A stretch of 12,837 nt of DNA from Anaerolineae bacterium CG2_30_64_16 (GTDB taxonomy: Bacteria; Chloroflexota; Anaerolineae; CG2-30-64-16), in assembly GCA_001871755.1 (NCBI GenBank), contig MNXL01000085.1, positions 1 to 12,837 on the forward strand, in the 5' to 3' direction. The position numbers and the translations under genes are program-made. This document shows, in pieces, positions 1 to 7,408 of the stretch. Numbering within the stretch: position 1 is the stretch's first letter; every line of letters begins with the position of its first letter. The notes below the pieces were generated by a model. The model saw only the letters and a program-made list of their open reading frames with translations. It did not search any database and was not told the DNA's origin.

Positions 1-1
1 A

Positions 2-520
2 GCACCCGAATACACGCCCCCGCCAACCCCGCCCCCCCAACTGACCCCGGATGAGTTTCTCTCGGTCCTGCGCCGGCCGTGGCTCGACCCCGAGCTGCAT
101 CGCGCCGCCCAGAAGCTGACCGAGCATTGCGACGTGCCGCAGCCGTCCGGGCCCGGCCGCGCCCGTTCGGCAGGCTCAGGACAAGCACCTTATCGCCGGA
201 TCACCCGTGACGAGGCGCTATCTCTCATCACTGGCCTGCACGGGCAGGGCGTGGACGTGCAGGCGTTGATGGCGCAGTTGGACGCCTGGCCCTACCAGAA
301 CGTCGCCCTGGACTGGCTGAGCGATCCAGAGCGTAACACCGCGCTCATTTGCCAGGCGCTGGATCAGGTTGCCCCCGGTGACGAGGCCGAACTGACCCGT
401 TTCCGCCACCACCGCGACTTCATCCTGGCCCTGGCGCGCCTGATCCCACCCGGTGTTCGGCTATGGCTGAGCGGCTGGCTGGAGGCGGTGACGTATGGGG
501 CGATGATGGCGGCGTTTTGA
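2..520 (+). CDS. C-terminal part of an unidentified protein (5' end outside window)
   Basis: The reading frame is open from base 2 to the TGA at 518-520, so this is the end of a longer gene whose start lies upstream of the window. The visible 172 residues begin with a proline-rich linker (TPPPTPPPQLTPDEF), followed by an alpha-helical, leucine-rich part ending LWLSGWLEAVTYGAMMAAF. An internal GTG at 134 could be read as a start but has no convincing ribosome binding site, and the same frame continues upstream of it in protein-like composition. A 24-bp dispersed repeat unit sits in frame at 162-185 and adds 8 codons (RARSAGSGQ region). I do not recognise a family. The stop overlaps the ATG of the following HEAT-repeat remnant (TGATG), which suggests the two were once co-translated. 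Confidence 0.6.
   Translation, partial: APEYTPPPTPPPQLTPDEFLSVLRRPWLDPELHRAAQKLTEHCDVPQPSGPGRARSAGSGQAPYRRITRDEALSLITGLHGQGVDVQALMAQLDAWPYQNVALDWLSDPERNTALICQALDQVAPGDEAELTRFRHHRDFILALARLIPPGVRLWLSGWLEAVTYGAMMAAF
162..185 (+). repeat. 24-bp dispersed repeat unit, copy 1, inside a coding region
   Basis: The unit contains the core TTCGGCAGGCTCAGGACA. It matches the unit at 12748-12771 at 20 of 24 positions. Its length is a multiple of three, so it lies in the unknown protein without breaking the frame. Short units of the general form TTCGACAGGCTCAGG are familiar as dispersed repeats in many bacterial genomes; their mechanism of spread is not known to me. Confidence 0.6.
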
Positions 521-911
521 TGGATGCAGAAGTAGCGAGACATGCGACTCTTGCTGACCCGCCGCCGCCGAGGCGCTCGGCCAACTGGGCCGGGCCGACG
601 AGGCAACGCTCGCCGGTCTGCTGGCGCTGGCCCGCGACGCGCAGGTGTACGTCTGGGTCCGCAGCGCTGCCGTCCAGGCGCTCGGCCAACTGGGCTGGGC
701 CGACGATGCGACCCTCGCCGGTCTGCTGGCGCTGGCCCGCGACGCGCAGGTGTACGCCAGGATCCGCTACGCCGCCGCGGAGGCGCTCGGTCAACTGGAT
801 CGGGCCGACGATGCGACGACCATCTTGCTGGCGCTGGCCCGCGACGCGCAGGTGTACATCCCTGTGCGCAGCGGCGCCTACGTTGGCTTGAAACGATTGC
901 TGGCGAAATAA
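520..911 (+). pseudogene. HEAT-repeat protein remnant, frameshifted
   Basis: From 558 to the TAA at 909-911 one frame encodes three tandem helical repeats with the core EALGQLGRADEATLAGLLAL and the link ARDAQVY, and then a last partial unit (VGLKRLLAK). This is the HEAT / PBS-lyase-like HEAT pattern, used for protein binding. The DNA repeat period is 105 bp (35 residues): repeat cores start at 570, 675 and 780, and the third unit is one codon shorter. That frame has a TGA at 555-557 and no good start before a GTG at 645, which lies inside a repeat. A plausible start, ATG at 520, overlaps the previous stop and encodes MDAEVARHATLAD, a HEAT-like helix, but in a different frame. A one-base loss (or two-base gain) in the CCG/GCC run at about 558-569 would join the two. 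It may be a true pseudogene or a sequencing or assembly error. Confidence 0.6.
570..884 (+). repeat. Tandem 105-bp coding repeats (three units)
   Basis: The segment GGCGCTCGGCCAACTGGGC recurs at 105-bp spacing from 570, 675 and 780, with near identity also over the stretch encoding LLALARDAQVY. Identity this high at DNA level points to recent duplication or gene conversion of HEAT units. Confidence 0.8.
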
Positions 912-959
912 GGCCGCCCGCCGCCTTCCTCGACATTTCTTCCCAGTGAGTAGGAACCC

Positions 960-1439
960 ATGACCGACCAAGATCCAACTGCCGAACTCAAAGCCCTCAC
1001 ACGCGAGCACATGCGCTTGGTCTGGCAGGCCGCGCAGATGGGCAGCGAGCTCAACGATGAAGACCGGCGCACCGCTGAGGCGATGCTCGGACACCCGGAG
1101 TACACCCACCTCTGGGCTCGGCTCGACCAACTCACCGACGCCGAGATCACGAAGGATGGTACCAACCCGATCCTGCACATCACGATGCACGCGGTCATCG
1201 AGAAGCAGATCGCAGGCGGAGAACCACCGGAAGTGGCGCAGACCGTGGCAGCCTTGGAGCGCAGCGGCCTTCCCCATCACGAAGCGGTCCATCGCGTGGC
1301 GTCGGTGCTGGCCGACGAAATCTGGCACGTGATGCACGAGAAGCGCCCCTTCGACCCGGTGCGCTACACGGCCAGGCTGGCGGAACTGCTGCGATTTCGG
1401 CCGTCGCGCCCCAAGCGGCCAACACGTTCAACTTCCTGA
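960..1439 (+). CDS. DUF1841 family protein
   Basis: This 159-residue protein matches the DUF1841 pattern as I know it: a conserved HPEY (residues about 45-48), the block NPILHITMHAVIEKQIAGG (about 69-87), and a C-terminal helix EIWHVMHEKRPFDPVRY. In the family these are a HPEY motif, an NPxLHxxxHxxIxEQ block and a W-rich end. The function is unknown; the repeated histidines could bind a metal, but that is a guess. The ATG at 960 is preceded by a weak AGGA (952-955). It starts 48 bp after the HEAT remnant, and the next gene begins 16 bp after its stop, so it may be co-transcribed with the regulator downstream. The last 15 residues are arginine/serine/proline-rich and are probably disordered. 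Confidence 0.75.
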   Translation: MTDQDPTAELKALTREHMRLVWQAAQMGSELNDEDRRTAEAMLGHPEYTHLWARLDQLTDAEITKDGTNPILHITMHAVIEKQIAGGEPPEVAQTVAALERSGLPHHEAVHRVASVLADEIWHVMHEKRPFDPVRYTARLAELLRFRPSRPKRPTRSTS

Positions 1440-1455
1440 TATGCAAGGAGATACC

Positions 1456-2622
1456 ATGACCCGTGACGACCTTCTCCGTCTGCTCGCCCAGGGCGAAGGG
1501 CAACAACTCGACTTCAAAGAAGAGACCATCAAGCCCGGCAAGTTAGCCGAAACCCTGGTCGCCCTTGCCAACGCCGAAGGCGGCACGATCCTTATCGGTG
1601 TGGACGACGCGGGTCACGTCCAGGGTGTGAGCGACCCGAAGCGCGCTACTGATAACGTGGTGGAAGCTATCGCAAACTGTAGCCCGCCGTTGGGCATTGG
1701 CTTGCCCCGGCCCGTAGAGGTGACACCGGGCGTCACAGTGCTCGTCGTCGAGATACCCGCCCAACTGCCGCGCGTCTATCACGCCCACGGCCGCTATTTG
1801 CGCCGGGCCGGCTCGATGAACCTGGCACTCGACGAAGCGGCCTTGCGTCGGCTCCTGTTCGAACGCGGCGAGCTCAGCTTCGAAGCCGAGCCGGTGGCCG
1901 AAGCGACCTTGACCGATCTGGACGCGGCCAGGGTGAACGGCTTTCGGCAACGCTACGAGGATGTGTATGGCCGCAGCCTCACCCTGCCGAATCGCGACCT
2001 GCTGATTGCGATGGGCTGCCTGACGCGCGATGATCATCCCACAGTAGCCGGCCTGCTCCTGTTCGGTCGGGAGCCTCAGCGCTATTTCTTTGAGCCTCAC
2101 GTCTCCATCGCGCGCTATCGCGGCGAGACCGTAGGGGCCGAATATCGCTTGGACAGCCGCGACTACTACGGCACGGTCATCGAGGCGGCCATCGCAGCCA
2201 GTGACTACGTCAACGAGCACATCCAGGTCTTCTCGCGTCTTCTCCCCGGCAAGGCGGTACGCCAGGATGTGCCCCAATATCCCCGCTTTGCCATCCGCGA
2301 GATCATCATCAATGCCGTCGTCCATCGCGACTGGTCTATCAAAGGCTCGCGCGTGCTGGTCAAGATGTTCTCGGATTGCATCGAGGTGCGGAGTCCAGGC
2401 CCTCTCCCTCCGCCGGTGACCGCTCAGAACATCCGCGAGGAGCATCAACTGCGCAACCCCCGCATTGCCCAGGCGTTCAAGGACTACGGCCTCATCGAGA
2501 AGTTCGGCAACGGCATTGACCGAGTGTTCGAGGAGACAGAAGCGCATCCCTTCAAGCCGCGTCTGCCGACTTTCCAGGATACCGGCGCGTCGGTCATCGT
2601 GACGTATCTTCTCAATACGTAG
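1456..2622 (+). CDS. AlbA_2 / HATPase_c_4 putative transcriptional regulator, 5' part of an interrupted gene
   Basis: The product (388 residues as it stands) starts with an AlbA_2 (Schlafen-type) domain at about residues 8-125, including GQQLDFKEE and the strand NAEGGTILIGVDDAG. It continues with a HATPase_c_4-type GHKL ATP-binding domain at about 270-375: AIREIIINAVVHRDWS carries the conserved Asn and HRD, then SPGPLP, RNPRIAQAF and EKFGNGIDRV. Such proteins are often annotated RecG-related or transcriptional regulators and usually end in a winged helix. The ATG at 1456 has AAGGAG five bases upstream (1445-1450); the ATG at 1441 has no such site. The TAG at 2620-2622 lies inside an inserted repeat element. 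The frame after the element is the same, and the expected C-terminal winged helix is encoded there. In the present sequence the protein therefore lacks its HTH and ends VIVTYLLNT. Confidence 0.85.
   Translation: MTRDDLLRLLAQGEGQQLDFKEETIKPGKLAETLVALANAEGGTILIGVDDAGHVQGVSDPKRATDNVVEAIANCSPPLGIGLPRPVEVTPGVTVLVVEIPAQLPRVYHAHGRYLRRAGSMNLALDEAALRRLLFERGELSFEAEPVAEATLTDLDAARVNGFRQRYEDVYGRSLTLPNRDLLIAMGCLTRDDHPTVAGLLLFGREPQRYFFEPHVSIARYRGETVGAEYRLDSRDYYGTVIEAAIAASDYVNEHIQVFSRLLPGKAVRQDVPQYPRFAIREIIINAVVHRDWSIKGSRVLVKMFSDCIEVRSPGPLPPPVTAQNIREEHQLRNPRIAQAFKDYGLIEKFGNGIDRVFEETEAHPFKPRLPTFQDTGASVIVTYLLNT
2595..2604. repeat. Target-site duplication, left copy
   Basis: CATCGTGACG is repeated exactly at 2694-2703, directly outside the terminal inverted repeats. 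Both copies encode IVT in the same frame. Confidence 0.75.
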
Positions 2623-2693
2623 GGGCGGCGCCTCTGTGCCCGCCCTGGGCGACCACGGAGGGCTCGCCCCTACCACGGATTATTGAGAGGATA
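2605..2693. mobile_element. MITE-like hairpin element inserted in the AlbA_2 regulator gene
   Basis: The ends are inverted repeats: GTATCTTCTCAATA (2604-2617) against the complement of TATTGAGAGGATAC (2681-2694), 13 of 14 matching. Inside, GTAGGGGCG (2619-2627) faces CGCCCCTAC (2665-2673), and the pairing continues imperfectly to the centre, so the whole unit folds into one hairpin. CATCGTGACG occurs on both sides (2595-2604 and 2694-2703) and looks like a target duplication; depending on where the border is set, it is 8-10 bp. The unit is far too short to encode a transposase, so it would need one in trans. It carries one in-frame stop (TAG 2620-2622) and, at its right end, a GAGAGG that can act as a ribosome binding site for the downstream fragment. 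Confidence 0.8.
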
Positions 2694-2703
2694 CATCGTG
2701 ACG
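2694..2703. repeat. Target-site duplication, right copy
   Basis: Exact copy of 2595-2604. It contains the GTG (2698-2700) that is the likely start of the downstream fragment. Confidence 0.75.
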
Positions 2704-2961
2704 CTGTATGGGGCCGTGTTGCCGCCGGACGAAGTCGAGGCGGCGCAGGAAATTGAAACCGCCCGACCCAGCGCCAGCGAAAGACAGGGGAGAGCACTGG
2801 AATACCTGCGGACTTATGGTCAAGTCACTCGCAGTGAGTACTGTCGGATCTGTGGTCTAGAACGTTCGCAAGCTCATCGCGAACTCACCGACTTGCTTGC
2901 TAAGGGATTGATCGTGCGTATCGGGACGGGCAGAGGGACTCGCTATGTCTTGGCTTCTTGA
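2698..2961 (+). CDS. Winged-helix C-terminal domain of the interrupted AlbA_2 regulator, 3' part
   Basis: The 87 residues read IVTLYGAVLPP at the front, then a three-helix winged HTH (about residues 32-87): ERQGRALEYLRTYGQVTRSEY, CGLERSQAHRELTDLLAKG and the wing IVRIGTGRGTRYVLAS. This is the DNA-binding tail normally fused to AlbA_2/HATPase_c_4 proteins. Its frame equals that of the upstream part. If the 99-bp insert (element plus one duplication) is removed, the join reads GASVIVTLYGAVLPP and gives one protein of about 468 residues. The likely start is GTG 2698 with GAGAGG at 2685-2690, which comes from the element; a TTG at 2683 is less likely. Whether it is translated separately, and whether the two parts meet as a split protein, cannot be told from sequence. 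Confidence 0.7.
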   Translation: MTLYGAVLPPDEVEAAQEIETARPSASERQGRALEYLRTYGQVTRSEYCRICGLERSQAHRELTDLLAKGLIVRIGTGRGTRYVLAS

Positions 2962-2996
2962 GTGTGTGAACGATTAGGTGAACGGCTATCAGTCAT

Positions 2997-3040
2997 GGGA
3001 CGATTAAGGGACGATTAAGGAACGATTCAAGGAACGATCA
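2997..3040. repeat. Four 11-bp direct repeats upstream of the UPF0158 cassette
   Basis: GGGACGATTAA occurs twice back to back (2997-3018), followed by GGAACGATTCAA (3019-3030) and GGAACGATCA (3031-3040). A further GAACGATTAG lies just upstream (about 2968-2977). The period is 11-12 bp, close to one helical turn. The repeats end 53 bp before the UPF0158 start. They could be binding sites stacked on one face of the helix or merely a slippage-grown microsatellite. I see no convincing -35/-10 pair beside them. Confidence 0.65.
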
Positions 3041-3093
3041 GATGAAGATTGTACTACGTCTGCCCATTTCTCAGGGCCAAAGGAGAGCATCCC

Positions 3094-3651
3094 ATGCGCC
3101 AACTCAACGTCAACCTCGACGACCTGGCCTTCGCATTCGAGTCCAGCTTCGAAGAGACGCACAACTACTTCGACCGCCAAACTGGCGAGGTCGTGGTCGT
3201 CATGGACGCGGCGCGGCGCGAGCTGGAAGCGCTCTACGAAGAACTGGACGTCGAAGAGGATAAGGCTGGGGAGCTGCCTGCGCTGAGCAGCCTCCTGGAA
3301 CAGCAGGACCTGCCCGATTGGCAGAAGCAGGCGGTGTTGGAGGCCGACGAGATCGACCGCGGGTACGGCACGCGGTTCATCGCGGTGCCGCAGGTGGATT
3401 CTCACGAGGCCTACGGCGACATGGAGGACCTCATCACGACCGTCAAAAATCCCCACTTGCGCGAGTTGCTCGAAGTCGCGATCATGGGCCGCGGGGCGTT
3501 CCGTCGTTTCAAAGACGTGCTGCTCAACTACCCACACGAGCGTGAGCGGTGGTTTGCCTTCCGGGATGCGCGGATGGCAGAACAGGTTCGCGAGTGGCTG
3601 GCGGACCATGATATCGAACCGATCAGTGGAACAGGAGGGGGCGATGACTGA
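3094..3651 (+). CDS. UPF0158 family protein
   Basis: This 185-residue protein has the family's hallmarks: an N-terminal strand/helix followed by NYFDRQTGEVVVV (residues about 23-35), and the C-terminal block RGAFRRFKDVLLNYPHERER with WFAF and REWLADHDIEPI. The family's molecular function is unknown. I chose ATG 3094 because AAGGAG (3080-3085) sits eight bases upstream; the frame extends to an ATG at 3049, but that has no such site. The first gene of a three-gene cassette, it overlaps the next gene by 8 bp (ATGACTGA), which implies translational coupling. The acidic middle (ELDVEEDKAGEL) may be a flexible linker. Confidence 0.8.
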   Translation: MRQLNVNLDDLAFAFESSFEETHNYFDRQTGEVVVVMDAARRELEALYEELDVEEDKAGELPALSSLLEQQDLPDWQKQAVLEADEIDRGYGTRFIAVPQVDSHEAYGDMEDLITTVKNPHLRELLEVAIMGRGAFRRFKDVLLNYPHERERWFAFRDARMAEQVREWLADHDIEPISGTGGGDD

Positions 3652-5056
3652 CGAAAACCCCATTACCCTGGAGCAAGCCGTTCACCAGGTGATCGGACAG
3701 CTCGATGGTCCGACGCCGGTGAATGAGGTCGTCAGCCGCGTGCTGGCGATCCACCCATCCTCGGCCAGGCGCCCCGAACAGCCGGTGCGCAATCAGCTCA
3801 GCAGGCATTGGAACAAGACCTGGGTCTATCTGGATGCCAAAACGGTGATCCCGCTGTGCGTGGTCATGCGAGGGATCCGCTTTCGCTTCGTTTTGTCCCG
3901 CCTGGAGATCAAGCGCGGCGTCATCTTGCTCGAGCCGAACTTCCGCGGTTTCACCAGACTGCGCGTGGACCCGGCCAGCCTCGTCCTGCTGGATGCGACC
4001 GGCCAACCCCTGCCGGCTCAGCCCGTCAAAATCCCTATCGAATACAAGTCGTTCCTCGGCAAGTACACCCATGAGGCGGACGCCTGGGAGGTCGGCGTCT
4101 GGCTCAAGCAACTTCGCGCGCGTGCCGAGGACAGCCTGCTGGTGACCGTGGAAGACTGGGAGGCGGGCCGTTTCCGCCTGGAACACGAACCGGCGGGCCG
4201 GCGGCGCTTCGACGAGGTTGAGCTCAAGAACCGGGAGCTGGCCGACCTGCTCTTCCGGGCGTTGGAGGAAGCGCGCAATCAGACCGTATTCGACTGCGAG
4301 GCGGTCGCCAAGGCGTACGCGCGCATGGCCGACCCGCGCGGCTATCCCGGTGATCATTGGACTACGGTGATCGAGCGGGACGGCCGCATGAGGCTGTCCG
4401 ACCATGAAATCCGGTATGTCGAATCCTACACACCTATGGATCAGATCCTTGGCCGAAGGAAGGTGAAGCCGAAGGCAGCGCCGGTCACCCGCGAACAGGG
4501 TCAGCAGGTCTACCGACTCAAGGCCGCGCTGAAGTATCGGCCCGGGCTATGGCGGCGCATCGAGATCCAGGGGAAGCAAACGCTGCAAGACCTCGACAAC
4601 GTCTTGCGGGAAGAGTTCAAGCACGACTTCTCCGATCACTTGAGCGGCTTCTGGCGCAAGGTGCGCCGCAGGGGCACAAAACGCTTCCGAGAAGTCGAGA
4701 TCGGCACGATCGAACCGTTCGGGGGCGGTGAAGGTGCTCAGCAGCGCATCGCCGGCCTGGGGCTGGCGTCCGGGGACACGCTGAAATACGTCTACGACTT
4801 CGGCGACTGGATCGAGCACACGATCACCGTGGAGGAAATCGTCGAACCAGAGCCCGGCGCTGAGTACCCGCGTGTCGTAGGGCAGAACAAGCCGCGCTAC
4901 CACTATTGTGAGCATTGCCAGGCTGATGGCCGCCAGGTGATTGCTGTCCGGGTGTGTCACCACTGTTCTGCTGAGCAGCAACGCCCGGTTTTTATGTGTG
5001 AGGAGTGCGAGCTGAAGCATCACGAGGAGCATTATACTGATGAGATCGTCTATTGA
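3644..5056 (+). CDS. wHTH - pRiA4b ORF-3-like - zinc-cluster protein
   Basis: The protein has 470 residues in three parts. Residues 5-70 (ITLEQAVHQVIGQL to WVYLDAKTVIPL) resemble a HARE-HTH/wHTH module, with RHWNKTWVYLD as the wing. From about 284 to 410 lies a plasmid pRiA4b ORF-3-like domain (PRiA4_ORF3): VYRLKAALKYRPGLWRRIEI, HLSGFW and the diagnostic YDFGDWIEHTITVEEI. The C-terminus (about 420-463) has paired cysteines YCEHC, VCHHC and MCEEC and then KHHEEHY, probably a zinc-binding cluster. The middle (75-280) is not recognised. Start: ATG 3644 with AGGAGGGGG (3632-3640) close upstream. A longer frame to 3542 lies inside UPF0158 and is not needed. No enzymatic motif is visible. The HTH plus zinc cluster suggest nucleic-acid or protein binding; the role is unknown. 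Confidence 0.8.
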   Translation: MTDENPITLEQAVHQVIGQLDGPTPVNEVVSRVLAIHPSSARRPEQPVRNQLSRHWNKTWVYLDAKTVIPLCVVMRGIRFRFVLSRLEIKRGVILLEPNFRGFTRLRVDPASLVLLDATGQPLPAQPVKIPIEYKSFLGKYTHEADAWEVGVWLKQLRARAEDSLLVTVEDWEAGRFRLEHEPAGRRRFDEVELKNRELADLLFRALEEARNQTVFDCEAVAKAYARMADPRGYPGDHWTTVIERDGRMRLSDHEIRYVESYTPMDQILGRRKVKPKAAPVTREQGQQVYRLKAALKYRPGLWRRIEIQGKQTLQDLDNVLREEFKHDFSDHLSGFWRKVRRRGTKRFREVEIGTIEPFGGGEGAQQRIAGLGLASGDTLKYVYDFGDWIEHTITVEEIVEPEPGAEYPRVVGQNKPRYHYCEHCQADGRQVIAVRVCHHCSAEQQRPVFMCEECELKHHEEHYTDEIVY

Positions 5057-5077
5057 TGACGGGACTGAGAGGATACC

Positions 5078-5920
5078 ATGAATCTGACTACCGCAGACAC
5101 CGATCTGTTTTACAAACTCCACCGTTCACTGCTGGTCTTTGCCAATCGCCAGTTTGACATCCTGCCAAAAGAGATCGCTCCAGAGCAGGTCGGCGTGCAG
5201 CCGATCGAACAGGTCGCCAGGCTGCGCGATGCGCTCTACGCCAAACCTGAATTGCTGGATGCCTATCTAGCCGCCAACCCGGATCGGCTCGTTTCGGAGG
5301 AACTGGGCATCCTGGCGAGTTGGCGCCATCGGCTATCAGGTGAGTTCTATGTCATGCGGCATCTGAAGGCATACACCGTCTTCATGAACGGCCGGGGCGA
5401 CCCGCACCTGTACGGCGTGCTTGACCTGCATGATCCTCTCGAAGCAGTGTTGCGCGGCGCGGCGTTGCCGCTGATGGTGCGAGCGACCTTGCTGCCTTTT
5501 CGAGATCGGATCATCTATGACGGCATCCTGAGTTTTTACAGCCTCTCGTTCGGTCCGGGCATCCGTTCGAGCATGAAAGAGACCTACAACCAGTTCAAGG
5601 AACGTGAGGGGATCATCGAGAGCCTCGTCAGCCCGGATGGACAGCCGCAGATTCGCACCAGCCTGACGCGCAAGGCGCCTGCCCAACCAGCGCCCGACTG
5701 GCGCCCGGCAATAGACGAAATCGTAGCCCAGACTGAAAAGATGCGCCAGACCAACACGAAACTCCAAAGCGCTGCTTTCGGCCTGCTCCGCGCAGTGGCC
5801 AACCTGGCCCAGGCGACCCTCCAAGAGCAGGGCGCGCAGGACGAGTCCGCCAAACGCATGAAATCGGTGCACACGGCGGTAACGAAGATCGAGAAGCTGT
5901 TGTACGCGGGGGAATGGTAG
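5078..5920 (+). CDS. Conserved protein of unknown function
   Basis: The protein is 280 residues. The first 195 form one domain with FYKLHRSLLVFANRQFDILP near the start, an acidic/aromatic middle (HLKAYTVFMN) and LPFRDRIIYDGILSFYSLSFGPGI at about 147-170. I have a general memory of similar uncharacterised proteins with the LPFxxxIIYDG...FGPGI block, but I cannot name a Pfam family. The last 85 residues (PAPDWRPAIDEIVAQTEK onward) are a helical, probably coiled-coil tail. Start: ATG 5078 with GAGAGG at 5067-5072. It follows the pRiA4b-like gene by 21 bp and is probably the third gene of that operon. No signal peptide or transmembrane segment is seen. The function is unknown. Confidence 0.75.
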   Translation: MNLTTADTDLFYKLHRSLLVFANRQFDILPKEIAPEQVGVQPIEQVARLRDALYAKPELLDAYLAANPDRLVSEELGILASWRHRLSGEFYVMRHLKAYTVFMNGRGDPHLYGVLDLHDPLEAVLRGAALPLMVRATLLPFRDRIIYDGILSFYSLSFGPGIRSSMKETYNQFKEREGIIESLVSPDGQPQIRTSLTRKAPAQPAPDWRPAIDEIVAQTEKMRQTNTKLQSAAFGLLRAVANLAQATLQEQGAQDESAKRMKSVHTAVTKIEKLLYAGEW

Positions 5921-5938
5921 GGGTGGCCGACCTTGCGG

Positions 5939-5970
5939 CTTGTCACCTTGTCTGCTTGTTTCCTTGTCTA
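5939..5970. repeat. 8-bp tandem repeat (CTTGTCNN x4)
   Basis: Four consecutive units read CTTGTCAC, CTTGTCTG, CTTGTTTC and CTTGTCTA, preceded by a degenerate CTTGCGG. The array fills the short gap between the unknown-function gene and kbl and ends about 10 bp before the kbl ribosome binding site. Confidence 0.7.
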
Positions 5971-5989
5971 CTCTCACCCGGAGGAAACC

Positions 5990-7174
<1,185 letters not shown>

Positions 7175-7219
7175 CGACGACGGTCACCGCGTACCCATGC
7201 CCAAAACGCGCAGCTTTCC

Positions 7220-7248
7220 TTGACGCTGCACGGTCTGCGTGGTATGAT
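7220..7248 (+). promoter_or_regulatory. Sigma70-type promoter for the LysM lipoprotein
   Basis: TTGACG (7220-7225), a 17-bp spacer and TATGAT (7243-7248) form a near-consensus pair. Transcription would start at about 7255 and give a leader of some 154 nt before the ATG at 7409. Confidence 0.75.
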
Positions 7249-7329
7249 GGGCCTGGCAAAGCGCCCGTCATTGCCCGTACGCCGCACAAACTCAGCAGAT
7301 CACGCTTTGCTTCTGGTTGATCCGAGATC

Positions 7330-7350
7330 GGGCGGGTCCGTAACCCACCC
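7330..7350 (+). other. Hairpin in the leader of the LysM gene
   Basis: GGGCGGGT (7330-7337) faces ACCCACCC (7343-7350) with one C.A mismatch and a five-base loop; GAGATC (7324-7329) and GATCTC (about 7366-7371) could close a larger stem. The rest of the leader has no features I recognise, and I do not claim a riboswitch class. Confidence 0.4.
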
Positions 7351-7408
7351 GGAACTTGAAACCCTGATCTCCCGAATCCGCCGTCAGGCATCTACCCGGA
7401 GGCCGCTC

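Noticed and set aside
420..1337. 305-codon minus-strand frame with repeated HLRVAGQRQQ
   Set aside because: The repeats only mirror the 105-bp HEAT units of the plus strand; no independent evidence for coding.
1543..2676. 377-codon minus-strand frame
   Set aside because: Antisense to the AlbA_2/HATPase_c_4 gene, no recognisable domain or ribosome site.
2605..2693. Programmed frameshift or recoding signal instead of an insertion
   Set aside because: The frame before and after is the same, and the exact flanking duplication with terminal inverted repeats is explained far better by transposition.
3542..3643. Upstream start at 3542 for the pRiA4b-like protein
   Set aside because: It would overlap UPF0158 by more than 100 bp, whereas ATG 3644 has an excellent ribosome site and a normal short overlap.
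7220..7408. N-terminal extension of the LysM gene to a TTG at 7220
   Set aside because: It overlaps the -35/-10 promoter, lacks a ribosome site and would bury the lipoprotein signal peptide that starts at 7409.
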